NCBI GenBank assembly: GCA_964017155.1
Contig: OZ024854.1
Span: forward strand, 17,059,555 to 17,123,554
From: Oasisia sp. SBJ-2009
Lineage: Eukaryota > Annelida > Polychaeta > Sabellida > Siboglinidae
DNA length: 64,000 nt
Direction: 5' to 3'
The position numbers were made by a program, and so were the translations under genes. Shown piece by piece: positions 34,853 to 47,509 of this stretch (position 1 is its first letter; every line of letters begins with the position of its first letter). Under the pieces are notes generated by a model that saw only the letters and a list, made by a program, of their open reading frames with translations, made no database searches and had not been told where the DNA came from.

Positions 34853-37800
34853 CTACTTGTGAAAGTATTGTGGAAACTGTGCATAGACGTGGGTGACAAT
34901 GTTACGGTCTGGGTCACTGTCTCTGCCTTCCTCATGGTAGATCTTTGTGAAGCACTGCTGCAGGTCTTCCTGTCGGTGCAGGTGTTCCAAGTAACTCGAG
35001 TTCTGTAGAATGAGTAGCATCAGAGAGAGATACTCTGTGCGCATCTGAAACAACGACTACATGTGAGAGAGACGTGTTCTGTGGCATCTTAGGACTCAGG
35101 TGACAATTGGAAGCAGTGATTCAGATTTCATTATGTATGATATTCTGGTAAGATGTTAATACTCCATAGGGTACTTCACATAATGCGTTTCTTTTTAATA
35201 TATTATAAGCACCCAGGAAGGTCTTCTCAAGGTAATTCACAATCTAGATCATAGTCTCAAAAGATCATTACATAGAGGTTCTGCTAAGTAACGATTTTTT
35301 AAAAGAAAGAATTCAGTACATTGTTTAGGTATGCAATCAGTAATTCTTCAAGACCTTAAATGTCCATGGATAGTTTTGCAAGTTGCACAGCTGACTATAA
35401 ATAAGGACACCAAATAAGACAGTTGGCTGAGACAGTGACAAAAAGTATATTATAGTATTTCATGAAATCATCCAAAGTTATGTACAGTACAACAGTATAT
35501 TGTTTCATTATTTAATTCTACAAAATAAATATGAGGCTGCTATAAGAAGTAGTTCCATACCATATCGCCAGGTGACAGGTCAGTTATCTGCCGCACAACG
35601 ATGTCGATGAGCACCTTTGCGTCATTCGTGTACAGCAGGTCTGCTGTTGAGGCACTGGAGTAGAGGTCTGACGTCAACTTCAGCACCGAGTTGGGAGGTT
35701 TTGGTTCATGCTCAAACAGCCTCACTGGGTCAGCTGTCAACATGATAAGTACACATTGACATCACACAAATGATACATGTATCAGCATGGACTGATACAA
35801 TAGACACAACACAGATGATACACTTGCACAGAATTATACAACTGACATGCCACAAATGGCACATTACCATGAATGGCATGAAATGATGCAGATGATAAAA
35901 CACAAATGATACACCTGCATAGAATGGTACCACTGATATAACACAACTGATACGTTTGGACGGAATGATACAATTAACATGATACAAGTGATACAGCTGC
36001 ATGGAATTATACTGCTGACAAAATAAAAATGATACACTTGCATGGAATTAGACCATTGGTAAGACACAAATGATACACTTGCATGGAATTAGACCATTGA
36101 TAAGACACAAATGATACACTTGCATGGAATATCACCACTGACAAGACACAAATAACACACTTGCATGGAATGACACAAGTGAGAAGACACAAATGATACA
36201 TTTACGCAGTGACACAATTGGCAAGACAAAAATGACACACAGAGAATGACACAGGTGACGAGATACACTTGTCCAGAATGATACCACAAACATACCTCCA
36301 CGATTGAAGAGCAACATGAGTTTCTCTGTGAACACTTTGACATCACCAACTTCAGCCAGGGCTTGCATCACCAAATTCTCTGTGGGTAGTTCAAAGTGTA
36401 GGTTGAAGGCAAAGATGATATTGAGAAAGATATCACCAATCTCTTCGCCGACATCCCCTGCTGTCTCAATGTGATGTAACAAATGCTTCACGAAGTCAAC
36501 ATTCAGATGTGCTGAAATGATCAAGACCAATTGATGTTAGTTTTTGTAATGAATGCTCTGGAACTGTTTTGAGGAGGTTTAGAGTAATAAGAAATATGGA
36601 AATCACACGTGTGCAAATACGAGTGCAGGTCAAAACCACAACGGACAAAATCCCAACCGCACAAAACCTCAACGGACAAAATCCCAACCTATTTTTGATG
36701 GACTGTTGGAGTGACTAGACTTTCTCTGTGTAAGCATACATATATACAGCATTTCATATCATTTCATAGCATATGCATGCCTAAACCTAGACTACTCGAC
36801 ACTGAATTACTCACAGATGCAGTTAATGTAGGATCACCTTAATGTTACCTGTAATTGCTACCATCTAAATTCAAAGGAAACACCAACAGGATTAATATCA
36901 ATAGGGTGTATGTGGCCCCTAAAGATAATGCACTAGGTGCGAGAATGTACTTCCAGGATGGCAGTGGTCTGAAGGGGAGTGTAAGGATGAGTTGCATTGT
37001 TGAGCACAAATGAAAGCAGTTAATACTGTCGTGCAAGTGTTAGTTCAAAGGTATACATATTTCACTTTGACACCAAATTGTTAGAATTAGTGTTTCAGTG
37101 AGAAGCAAAATAAACCAAAACAGCATAATAGTGTAGGGTGCATCAAGCAGCTCTGCATGGTGATGGTATGTATGTATCCATGAACCATGGGACCGAACCA
37201 TGCATGCATATATAGTTGTATACATCAAGAAAGTCTGGACACCCCCATCTAAAATCAGTGGTTGGGGTTTTGTCCATTGGGGTTTTGTCCGGTTGGGATT
37301 TTGTCCATTGGGGTTTTGTCCGCTGGGGTTTTGTCCGTTGGGATTTTGTCCGTTGGGGTTTTGTTCTCAACAAGCACTCCCAGAAAAAACCAGCAAAGAA
37401 TAAAAATGTCCATTGTTTTATCCCTGTCAATCAAGATAGTGCACAATGAAAAGCAAAGAACACAAACTGAGACTAATATAAGTCTTGCACTAACTGTAAC
37501 TACAAGTTATGACTAATATGAGTAACAGGTATCAGACTTGTGTGAGTCTCCAACTGACATGGAAAAAGAAGCATTTCTATTTATCTAGTTTTTTTTATCT
37601 CAGTTATCATGCAATATGCATTAATCCAATTTTAAACATTCAGGACATCCACATAAAAACCTGTCAGTAACTGATGTGATAATCACCTAAATTTAATGCT
37701 CAATGCACAACATGAAGAAAATATAATCCGAGCATTTACCTAACGGGACTATTTGGGTGAGCTGCATTGTTGATCATTAACAAAAGCAAACAAACTCTCT

Positions 37801-40800
37801 CTCACAGGTGTTAATTTTAAGGCCTGTTTGAACAGCTGTGCAATTGGTGGACTAACTGAGGTCAGCATCAATCAGACTGACCACAAACAATTCCTTCCAT
37901 CTGTTGTCATCTGTAAGTGCTGGATGATTTCAATGAATGCTTCACTGATTGACTCCTAATGATTTCCCTGACTGTGGGAGATTTGCTTCCTCTAACGAGG
38001 GACTCTGCCTCCCACACAAGTCCACTGCCAATATAGGCACTTTATCTCAACACTGGATGTCACATATTAATGTACAGAAAGAAGGTTGCTTCTATAATAT
38101 GTCCTACGTTTCTTTGATCGACAGTCAATATATTTAGCTCAGATTTCTTAACTACATTTCCAAAATGCAGTTTGAGACTTTTACTTTAACACAATAATAT
38201 TTTTGTCTGTTTTTTTCTATTTATTATTATTTTTACATATAACTTGTCTTTTTTAGCTTATGTTTCTTTGGTTGTCCAACATTGTATCTAATAACAATTT
38301 GGTCTAATGTAGCAATTAGTCTACTATGATATTTGGTCTAGTGCAACAATTCCTCTACTATGATATTTGGTCTAGTGTGACAATTTATCTACTACAACAT
38401 TTGGTCTAGCATGATAATTCATCTACAATGGTATCTGGTTTAAAATGACAATTCGTCTACTATGACATTTGGAGTTGTAGTCTTTTTATAATTATGTTTA
38501 ATTATATTATCTATATTTTAGTCGTCTATATTTTAGTAGCTAGTCCTTGTTAAAACCATTGAACAGAGGCCTACTGTAACGTTATAAACGAAATAGGTAT
38601 AATTATCATGAACATGTTGTTTTTTAACAAATATCTTAATATTGTGGGTTTTTGAATATTGGATAACAAATTTCATTTTAAACTTTCCTCTCACAATATG
38701 CAGAGTTCTTTCATCACACACAACATTTTATATCAATTTATATATGGTAATTTGAACAAGCAAAAGGTCACAGACATAAAGTGATATAACAGGTATTTCA
38801 CCGAGACGTGAGTATGACTGCTGCTTACTGTAGTGGTGCACTGGCAAAGCTTCTCCCATTGACAGCACCATTGTAAGCACCAGAGAGGAGAAACGCAACT
38901 TCTTCAAGTCTACAAAACACAACATCCACAAGTCTAGCAACAGGAATGGGCACGTGTAGTTGTGATTACCAGTAAGAAGAGTGTAACAGCTGAGTGTACC
39001 AGGTAAGTCTAGTGTGACGACCACTCCATCTGTGATGTCCAGTACGCTACTGTTAGCTGTAATGCCTGTCTGTATGTCTGTCGTTACTTGTGGGGGTAGT
39101 CTGCACGTGTATCACTCGGTTATATATAGAGTCTGTGTATTTGTAGGTACCTGTTGAGAGTCAGTTGCTTCTGTGATGTATGTCTGTAGGTACCAGAGGT
39201 GTTTGTATGTACCAGTGGTGTATGTAGATACCAGTGGTGTCTGTAGGTGCCAGTGGTGTCTGTAGGTGCCAGTGGTGTCTGTAGGTACCAGTGGTGTCTG
39301 TAGGTACCAGTGGTATCTGTAGATACCAGTGGTGTCTGTAGGTACCAGTGGTGTTTGTAGGTACCAGAGGTGTCTGTAGATACCAGTGGTGTCTGTAGGT
39401 GCCAGTGGTGTATGTAGGTGCCAATGGTGTCTGTAGGTACCAGTGGTGTATGTAGGTACCAGTGGTGTCTGTAGATACCAGTGGTGTCTGTAGGTACCAG
39501 AGGTGTCTGTATATACCAGTGGTGTCTGTAGGTGCCAGTGGTGTCTGTAGGTACCAGTGGTGTCTGTAGGTACCAGTGGTGTATGTAGGTACCAGAGGTG
39601 TCTGTAGGTACCAGTGGTGTCATTAGGTACCAGTGGTGTCATTAGGTACCAGTGGTGTATGTAGGTACCAGTGGTGTATGTAGGTACCAGTGGTGTCTGT
39701 AGGTACCAGTGGTGTATGTAGGTACCAGAGGTGTCTGTAGATACCAGTGGTGTCTGTAGATACCAGTGGTGTCTGTAGGTACCAGTGGTGTCTGTAGGTA
39801 CCAGTGGTGTCTGTAGGTACCAGTGGTGTCATTAGGTACCAGTGGTGTCTGTAGGTAGCAGTGGTGTCTGTAGATACCAGTGGTGTCTGTAGGTGCCAGT
39901 GGTGTCTGTAGGTACCAGTGATGTCTGTAGGTACCAGTGATGTCTGTAGATACCAGTGGTGTCAGTAGGTACCAGTGGTGTCTGTAGGTACCAGTGGTGT
40001 AAGTAGATACCAGTGGTCTCTGTAGATACCAGTGGTGTCTGTAGATACCAGTGGTGTCTGTAGATACCAGTGGTGTCTGTAGATACCAGTGGTGTCTGTA
40101 GGTAGCAGTGGTGTCTGTAGATACCAGTGGTGTCTGTAGATACCAGTGGTGTCTGTAGATACCAATGGTGTCTGTAGATACCAGTGGTGTCTGTAGATAC
40201 CAGTGGTGTATGTAGGTACCAGTGGTGTCTGTAGATACCAGTGGTGTCTGTAGGTACCAGTGGTGTCTGTAGGTACCAGTGGTGTCTGTAGGTACCAGTG
40301 GTGTCATTAGGTAGCAGTGGTGTCTGTAGGTAGCAGTGGTGTCTGTAGATACCAGTGGTGTCTGTAGGTGCCAGTGGTGTCTGTAGGTACCAGTGATGTC
40401 TGTAGATACCAGTGGTGTCAGTAGGTACCAGTGGTGTCTGTAGGTACCAGTGGTGTAAGTAGATACCAGTGGTGTCTGTAGATACCAGTGGTGTATGTAG
40501 ATACCAGTGGTGTCTGTAGATACCAGTGGTGTCTGTAGATACCAGTGGTGTCTGTAGGTAGCAGTGGTGTCTGTAGATACCAGTGGTGTCTGTAGATACC
40601 AGTGGTGTCTGTAGATACCAGTGGTGTCTGTAGGTAGCAATGGTGTCTGTAGATACCAGTGGTGTCTGTAGGTACCAGTGGCTTGTGTCTTATGCTACAC
40701 ATGGAGTTAGTCTGCTTATACCGTCTACAGTTACCTGTACTTCATGTGCATAGGTATCTGCAGTGTTTGTCTGTAATGTACATTTGTAGGTAGGTACATG

Positions 40801-43800
40801 TACTGTTTGCTGTGATGTCTTTACCTGTCATGTCTGTCTGTATGTCTCGGGCCAGCTCTAGTGGTAGGACGGAGGTGAGCAGCTCAGAGATGAAGGTCGG
40901 CCCCAGACCACACAGAGCCCCAAACACCTTCAGCAGGAGCAGTCTCAGAGACACTCTTAGCTCCTGACAATAAACATCACCATCAAACATCTTCAGCAGG
41001 AGCAGTCTCAGAGACACTTGTGTCTCCTGACAATAAACATCACCATCAAACATCTTCAGCAGGAGCAGTCTCAGAGACACTTGTGTCTCCTGACAATAAA
41101 CACCACCATCAAACATCTTCAGCAGGAGCAGTCTCAGAGACACTCATGTCTCCTGACAATAAACATCACCATCAAACATCTTCAGCAGGAGCAGTCTCAG
41201 AGACACTCGTGTCTCCTGACAATAAACATCAACATCAAACATCTTCAGCAGGAGCAGTCTCAGAGACACTCGTGTCTCCTGACAATAAACATCAACATCA
41301 AACACAATAAACATCACCATCAAACACATTCAGCAGGAGCAGTCTCAGAAACACTCATGTCTCCTGACAATAAACATCACCATCAAACACAATAAACATC
41401 GCCATCAAACACATTCAGCAGGAGCCGTCTCAGAGACACTCGTATCTTCTTACAATATTATGTACACGTACCATCTGATATAGTCATAACTTTACGCAGA
41501 GACCCGTCCACCTGTCATTTGGACGGGTAAAAACCATTATGAATGGTTAGAAATATGGGTGGACGGGTAAAAAATGAAGGAACTAAAAAAGATTTTCCAA
41601 AACCATAGATATTGTCAGTTATGCCTTGAAAGTGAGTGTAAATGGTGTCACATGTGGGTTTGTAGTCCATTTGAGGTCATCAGACACATTCGAAAGTTTG
41701 TCAACTGGCTTAACAGTTAACATCCATGTGTCCACCAAAACATGTGTGACTGGCAATAATTTGATCCTGCATTAAGCCAAGCTGATAGTAGAGGACCATT
41801 TTATGTACACTTACCATCTGATAGTAGAGGACCAGATTATGTATACTTACCATCTGATAGTAGAGGACCAGATTATGTACAGCTTCATAGTTATCCCTGT
41901 CAATGACATGTCTGCATAGTTGCGGGTCTGCATTGGACTGAAACAGTAACATTGCAAACATGTGATAAGATAAGAAGTGCAAGGCCAGCTGGATAAGAAT
42001 ATGTTGCATTCAGTTGGAAGAGTGAACATAAGATAAAGGTTATGGAATTACCTGATAAGAAGACACTAACATTAGTCAGGGAGAGTGAAGACCAGACAAT
42101 AATAATTGATATACCAGTACAAGTGTATATGTCTAGTAAATGACTATCCGTCTACAACATTGAGAGGCTGAACGTACAAGAATTGAGAGTAGTTCGTTGA
42201 GGTGTGTGGTGATATAGTGTTCATCCTCGTGCAGAAACCAGCTGCGTTGTTGCGAGTCGTCCTTACACGCCGACAGTTCACGGAAGATCACCTCTAATTT
42301 CTGTGCATCTTGACTGCCCTCAAATGTCTCATGGTTAGCCTGGAACAATAGTGAATTCCCGTGGTTAGCTTGCAAGAATGGAGGCCATAGATTCTCTTTG
42401 TTTATTTGGTAAATAAATCTAAAATTGTCCGTACTCAGAATCACAATATTTATGTTCACTTTAAGTCTGCGTCCCTTTTATCTAGTTCCAGACTGTAGCA
42501 GCATCATAACACATTTACCGGTAGTTCAAATGTGTCAATGTGAAATATATTGTTTGGATCTGTCTATGTGAGTGCACCGACAGTGATACCTTGTGTTGGA
42601 TCAAGGTGTGCAGGATGTTTGTCATCACTTGGCTGAGACAAGGGACGTTGTCTTTCAACTGGTTCAACACGGTTGCCACGGCAGTGTGGGACAGCTCGTA
42701 ACTGAGTTGAGTGTTTCGTCGCACTTCCTCGACCATCTTCATTGCAATATTTGGTGGCACCGTGTCCATGGCAACAGCGGGAGACACTGGACAGGAGGGG
42801 TGGTCACTGGGAGGGCTGGGTGGTGGCGTCTGGGTGGGAGCAGACTCTTGCCCTGGCCCCCGCTTGTTGTTGCTTATATCGCCAGTTGTTGGTTCACTGT
42901 TACAACTTTCACCTCCCATGTCTCTCCCAGTCGCCGGGCTGGCACAGGGAACAGGAGGGGCTTCTCTTGACTTCATCCGCGGAGTGGTCCCTGCAAAATA
43001 CACACTGACCACTGACTGTTGTCTGTAGTTGAAAACGGAATGTTCAACAAAGTTCTCAATTTCTACATCTATGAAAACACACATTTTAGTTAACTACAAT
43101 AATTTATGATGCACTTATATTATAATGACAAATATATATTCTCTCTGTGTCATTAGATTATGTATTATGTAAATATAGTATACATTTCAGGTAGTTGTCA
43201 GTAAAGTAATTTGAAAAAACTTGGATGAATGATCAAAGCCGAATGCAAAACAGAGTATCCAAAAACAACATTGTAAACTACCGACTGACACAAATTCACT
43301 CTAAACCTGGTATCTCTGAATATTATAAACCTATGCCCAGGTATGAAGCAAACAATATGCACACATAATAAAATATGCCAGCAGTATTGCTGCTAAATTT
43401 AAGCAACAACATAAACATAAACAGCCTCAACCAAGACACTGTACCTTCGTTTGATAATGAATCACTTCTACTTTGGTGTGTGTCACTTCCACCAGGTGGA
43501 GCAGGTGCTGATCGGCGTTTTTCTGGTAAACGTTCCTGTTGTTGATGTTTCAGCACACTACGCCGATGTTGCTCCAACTTGCTACACCGCAGACACAAAG
43601 TCAGCAAACTATATCAGCCATTTTGTATACATTATCACTCTAACTTTGCTGCAAGATCATTATAGATAGTAAATGCTAAAAAGTTAGAAGAATAACAACA
43701 TTACATATTCCAGTTGATCGATGTCACTTTAACAAACTATGTCAACCGTATGCAACATTATTTAATGGTGTTTCTAAAGAATTGACTATTGTAACACTGT

Positions 43801-44972
43801 CCACATTAAAACAGGTAACAATACACCATTATTTACCTGCACACAACATAACACCGAAACATTATTGCTATCAATGTATGGAATCTGCAAAAAATGAGGG
43901 AGTCGATTACCTACTTCTAAGAGTAATGTGAAATCATAATATACAATATAATAAGTACAATAGAACCTTGCTACAACGGTCACCTTGGTACAATGTAATA
44001 CAGAAACCTTGTAGTTATGGTTACCCTTGGATAGCCTGGATGTGGTCAAATGGTACATATCACTAGTCGGGTGACATTGGACATTGGGGGTGGTCTTTAT
44101 AGTAAGGTTGCACTGTAAGTAGAGTAACCGGATGCTACATCATAGTCATACATACTGTAAGTTTTGAGTTTGTTGTTGTGTGAGAACTCCTCCTTTGCGG
44201 GCAGCCATGTTGTGTATTGCAGACACTGCCCGGTCTATTGACAGTAGCACTTCACCGTGGGGGGTCTGAAACCAGGCAAAAACATCAACTGTGGAAGGCT
44301 TTATAGCTTCTACTTCCCATTACATCTAATTTCAATTATAGCTACATCATCCAGAGGCGGATACCACATGCCTATCATAGATTATGTTCCAAGAGAAAGT
44401 CTGGAGTGGATTTTTAAACGGGAAACGATGGAGTTGGCAAAAATAGTCCCAAATTGCATGCTGTCTCCCCAGGAACTCAGATTGGACAAATCTCAGACCA
44501 ATGTTGCATTCTTTGCATGCAGATTTGGGCAGTTGGTTTGGAATTCCGTTTAGCACTGATGACAGGTCTATGTGTCTGCACAACTTGCTCTTTCACACAT
44601 TGTCCACTATCAAAGGCAGCATTGCTATGATCAGACATGTTGAGGATTCCGTGGTTGATGTTCCCCCACAGCTCCAGCTTCATTAGGAATGTTCATACTT
44701 TAAGTAACTCGGCTTCAATACTTGCCCATCTCCAAATAGTTTCAATTTTTTTCAGAACAACATTTGTTTATAGAAGTGGTCAAAACAAGTCAGCATTCTC
44801 ATCTGTTAGCCAATCCTTTTTTGTTTCATGTTCTCCAAGACTGTTGATTGAGTAGACTGTTAGTTCACAAGAAACTTTTGGCAAAACTAAAATTGAGTAC
44901 TGAGAGCATTGAATGTTGTGACATTTACAAATTGATATCATCAAGATGTGTTCTTAGCTCTGACCTGTGATG

Positions 44973-45042
<70 letters not shown>

Positions 45043-46658
45043 TCAATGCATGGATCACTCAATGAAATATTTTTGAATGGTGAATTGTATCACAGTTGTT
45101 CATTTAGAAAGCAATGCTAATCATGGCCTGTGCATCGTCCATCCACAAAGACACACATTATCCCATGATAAGTAATCGGTCTCAGAACATTTGGAGACAG
45201 TAATCGGTCTCAGAACATTTGGAGACATCTCACAATATGCCCTCAATGCCCCTCATATTTCTTAGAGAACTGATATGGATATAGTCTGTCTCCTTGAAGT
45301 CTCTTCCTTGACAGCACTATATTTGGTGGTGCAAGCCACACACACAAGTGGCAGACAACATGCCAAATTCCTTACTTATAGCTCCGCCTTCACAAAGTTC
45401 ACATACCCTTGGGAAAACCCCTGTGTACCCCAGTTTGGGAGCTGTTGGTCTAGAGCTTAATACATCCTGTACAGCATATATTAGATATTTTAACTAATAA
45501 ATATGTAACTTTCAACATGAATTACATATATTTTATGTGAAGATTGGCTTATGCTTTCTACTCCTGACTTACTGCATCTGACATTAATCGAAACACCTGA
45601 CCATGCACACCCCAGTTTCCCTTTGGAACCTGCTTCAGAGCAGTGAAATGGAAGCACAGAGGTATTGCATGTGACTGCTGCAATACTTGGAATCATGCAT
45701 CCTGCAGACATGTGTGACAACATATGCCTAGGAGAGTTGGACAGTCTTGGCAGTATTGCAACTGCCAACTACCAAACTGTTGCAGTGAACTGTTTGCTTC
45801 CATCTGTGCTGACACCGTAGACGCCAGGCACTCCTCTTTATCTGATATCTCCAGAGCCTCTTCCCTGTCTGACTTCCAGAACTGAAGTGATCTGACAGCC
45901 CATATAGGATATGCCCTTAGTCCTCACCTACAAACTGTACCTTTCATCAACAGAAAATGAAAGCCTCAATCAGTACCCTTCCTAGCGACTCGTTTGCCTC
46001 CAGTATGACCACAGCAGTGGCAGAACATTAACCAAACCCTCAAAACATTGGTACCTGGGTAATCAACTTCCAGAGCCTGAGACCATAGAACACTGACAAC
46101 AAACAAGTGTCTCATCAGAGGCCAGCCCAACAAGTACCTGCCCTCCTACCTTCCAGACTGTGGAACAGGATCCCAAACAGAGTGTCCTCAGCCAGCACCA
46201 TCACAGCCTTCATAGCGGCAGTTGAGGCCTGACCACTACTTAGACACTCTCCAAACTCTCAATTTTAAATTGCGCATGTGTGAATTGTGGAATGTGCCTA
46301 GAACTATTATTATCATGATGATTCATATGTCAGATGACACAGTCACAGGGGACTGAGGAGTGAGGGGTAGGCAAAGTACCACATGATTTTGATGACGTTT
46401 CCTAGTCACCGAAATGTAAACTACCGCTTTACAATTACTTTATATCACAAACAAAGTATTTGACATGATAATCAATTTAAAGTGTACCTCATCTCGCTTA
46501 ACATAGTTAGCAGGGACGTAGCCAACTTCGTCCCTGTCGTTTTGGACGAGCCACCAGTGAGAGTCTTTCTTGTCGTCGATAACTGTAAAACGTTCACCGG
46601 CGTCGAATGCTAATGCATTCGGGTTGTCATTCTTAAATGCATACAAAGCTCGATACAT
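34853..46658 (-). CDS. NCKIPSD: NCKIPSD/SPIN90 orthologue (SH3 adaptor of actin regulation)
   Basis: Eleven exons join in phase: 46488-46658, 44156-44265, 43445-43581, 42590-42990, 42178-42339, 41851-41937, 40825-40963, 38829-38909, 36296-36511, 35561-35733 and 34853-35044, giving 622 residues (human about 720). Residues 1-57 are the N-terminal SH3 domain ([35 protein letters not shown]). Residues 58-139 match the following helical and basic segment. Residues 140-200 are Pro-rich ([14 protein letters not shown]). From about 205 to the end lies the conserved leucine-rich armadillo-like C-terminal domain: [71 protein letters not shown]. In other animals this protein binds Nck and N-WASP and activates Arp2/3 to start linear filaments. 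Exons 6 and 7 carry tandemly copied splice sites. ATG at 46658 begins the SH3 exactly as in the family. Confidence 0.95.
35750..36290. repeat. Degenerate minisatellite filling the NCKIPSD intron between exons 9 and 10
   Basis: Units of about 36-44 bp contain ACACAAATGATACACTTGCA and TGGAATGA(T/C)ACCA. They occupy the whole intron between the donor at 36295 and the acceptor at 35734. Frames through it are artefacts. Confidence 0.85.
36620..37375. mobile_element. Fold-back element with telomere-like 15-17-bp repeats in its arms
   Basis: The left end (36640-36690) has repeated GGACAAAATCCCAAC-type units and the right end (37258-37365) has about seven inverted GGGGTTTTGTCCGTT units. Inside these, the arms match again: 36690-36740 and the complement of 37205-37260, sharing the GACTTTCT and TATAC landmarks. 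The centre has no gene. It lies in the NCKIPSD intron between exons 8 and 9. Confidence 0.65.
38290..38475. repeat. Minisatellite, about 32-bp unit, 6 copies
   Basis: Units of the form ATTTGGTCTAGTGTGACAATT followed by (C/T)ATCTACTATGA. They lie in the NCKIPSD intron between exons 8 and 9. Confidence 0.85.
39175..40682. repeat. 19-bp satellite-like array, about 79 copies
   Basis: The unit GGTACCAGTGGTGTCTGTA and its variants (GGTAGCAG, AGATACCAG, GGTGCCAG, TGTATGTA, TGTCATTA) fill about 1.5 kb of the NCKIPSD intron between exons 7 and 8. Because 19 is not a multiple of three, each strand reads a 57-bp, 19-residue periodic open frame. The long Thr/His/Tyr-rich frames are therefore artefacts. 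Confidence 0.96.
40935..41450 (-). repeat. 63-bp array repeating the acceptor and start of NCKIPSD exon 7
   Basis: Each unit carries TTTATTGTCAG|GAG followed by a copy of the exon start encoding [12 protein letters not shown], then a short linker (DGDVYCQ). About seven copies lie upstream of the true exon start at 40963; two are shortened. The three nearest units are in frame with the exon and free of stops up to about 41143. Confidence 0.9.
41781..41890 (-). repeat. 36-bp array repeating the donor of NCKIPSD exon 6
   Basis: The end of exon 6 ([14 protein letters not shown]) is followed by a second copy of the same bases with an identical ATG|GTAAGT donor 36 bp further (41815), and by a third, partial copy. 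Use of the second donor would add 12 residues in frame. Confidence 0.88.
43130..43440. other. NCKIPSD intron 3, nothing recognised
   Basis: AT-rich intron between exons 3 and 4 with no repeat or RNA motif seen. Confidence 0.4.
44970..45040. repeat. (TA)n microsatellite in NCKIPSD intron 1
   Basis: About 33 uninterrupted TA units. Confidence 0.97.
45050..46330 (+). pseudogene. Decayed LINE C-terminal region in NCKIPSD intron 1
   Basis: Near 46130-46235 the plus strand reads KYLPSYL-like text and, in a neighbouring frame, [20 protein letters not shown] with a following Phe-Ile-Ala-Ala. The Trp-Asn-(S/R)-(L/I)-P core is the common C-terminal signature of jockey/CR1-type RT proteins. Several stops and frame changes occur upstream, so only the last 100-200 bp are recognisable. 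Confidence 0.4.
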
Positions 46659-46830
46659 ATCTTAACATATGTCTTGCCGTCCTACAACTGTGTATACGTT
46701 ATTGACAGAATGAACGACGCCCATGTCAACACAAAATATCAGTATGTCAACACCCAAATATCGCCCGAAGCCAAAGTAGACTATTACTTCCGGTAGTCCG
46801 GTACCTCAGGTAGATATTTTCATTCAAAAG

Positions 46831-47285
46831 ATGGCGCCACTTGGCACTTACATGCCTAGGAATGAGAGACTTTGTACCATTTGTGATGAAGGTGTATTAG
46901 GAGATGAAATTCACTTTTTATACGAATGTACAAAGTTGGATGACCTAAGAACTAAATATATATCTTCATGTAATAGGATGAATGCAAATGTATACAATTT
47001 TACTCGTATGCTACAGAACAGTGAACCAGACGAAATTAATAATCTGGCAAAATTCATCTTGTGTGGCTTAAAACTGTATGGTCAATGACCCGACACCTAG
47101 TGTGTTATTCATGAACTTGTATAAATGTAATTTCACACGGATAGTATTATAACTATGTAATTATTATCCAGTTGTAATTATTGATATGTAGTGTTATGCA
47201 TGTTCTATATATGTATTTGTAAAACTGATCCTCCATATGTACCACGATATGTGGTTAGAGTGAATACAATTCAATTCAATAGCAC
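46831..47285 (+). mobile_element. LINE 3' end with CxxC...HxxxxC knuckle and ATTCA tail
   Basis: The frame starting 46831 encodes RLCTICDEGVLGDEIHFLYE followed by Cys and a Leu/Arg stretch. That cysteine-histidine pattern is found at the C-terminus of L1/Tx1-like RT proteins. It ends at 47088, then a 3' UTR of about 195 bp and an ATTCAATTCAAT tail follow. The sister fragment is at 32930-33178. It is not a separate cellular gene, although it starts only about 170 bp from the NCKIPSD start on the other strand. Confidence 0.75.
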
Positions 47286-47509
47286 GTTTTTGCATTACAA
47301 TTTTTAGTGCTCATTTTTATTACAATTATGAAAAACGTAGTTCTGTCCCTAGCGAATAACTATAAGCATTTAACACAGAAAGAGAAAACGAGGTCGTACT
47401 CTTTTACTTCATGTTTGCAATTTTCCTTAAAAAATTAATGCATTATGTATATTTTCTGGTCATGTTTTCCCTTGATTCTTGAAACAACGACCTAATAATA
47501 CATAATAAT

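Noticed and set aside
39175..40682. CRISPR-like regular direct repeats
   Set aside because: There are no unique spacers; units are contiguous, and the setting is an animal intron.
39112..40702. Long Thr/His/Tyr-rich frames of up to 332 codons
   Set aside because: They are the 57-bp periodic reading of a 19-bp intronic satellite lying inside NCKIPSD between two confirmed exons.
46831..47088. Divergently transcribed zinc-knuckle gene sharing a promoter with NCKIPSD
   Set aside because: The 3' part is nearly identical to another LINE 3' end at 32.9 kb, including the 3' UTR and ATTCA tail, so it is a retroelement fragment.
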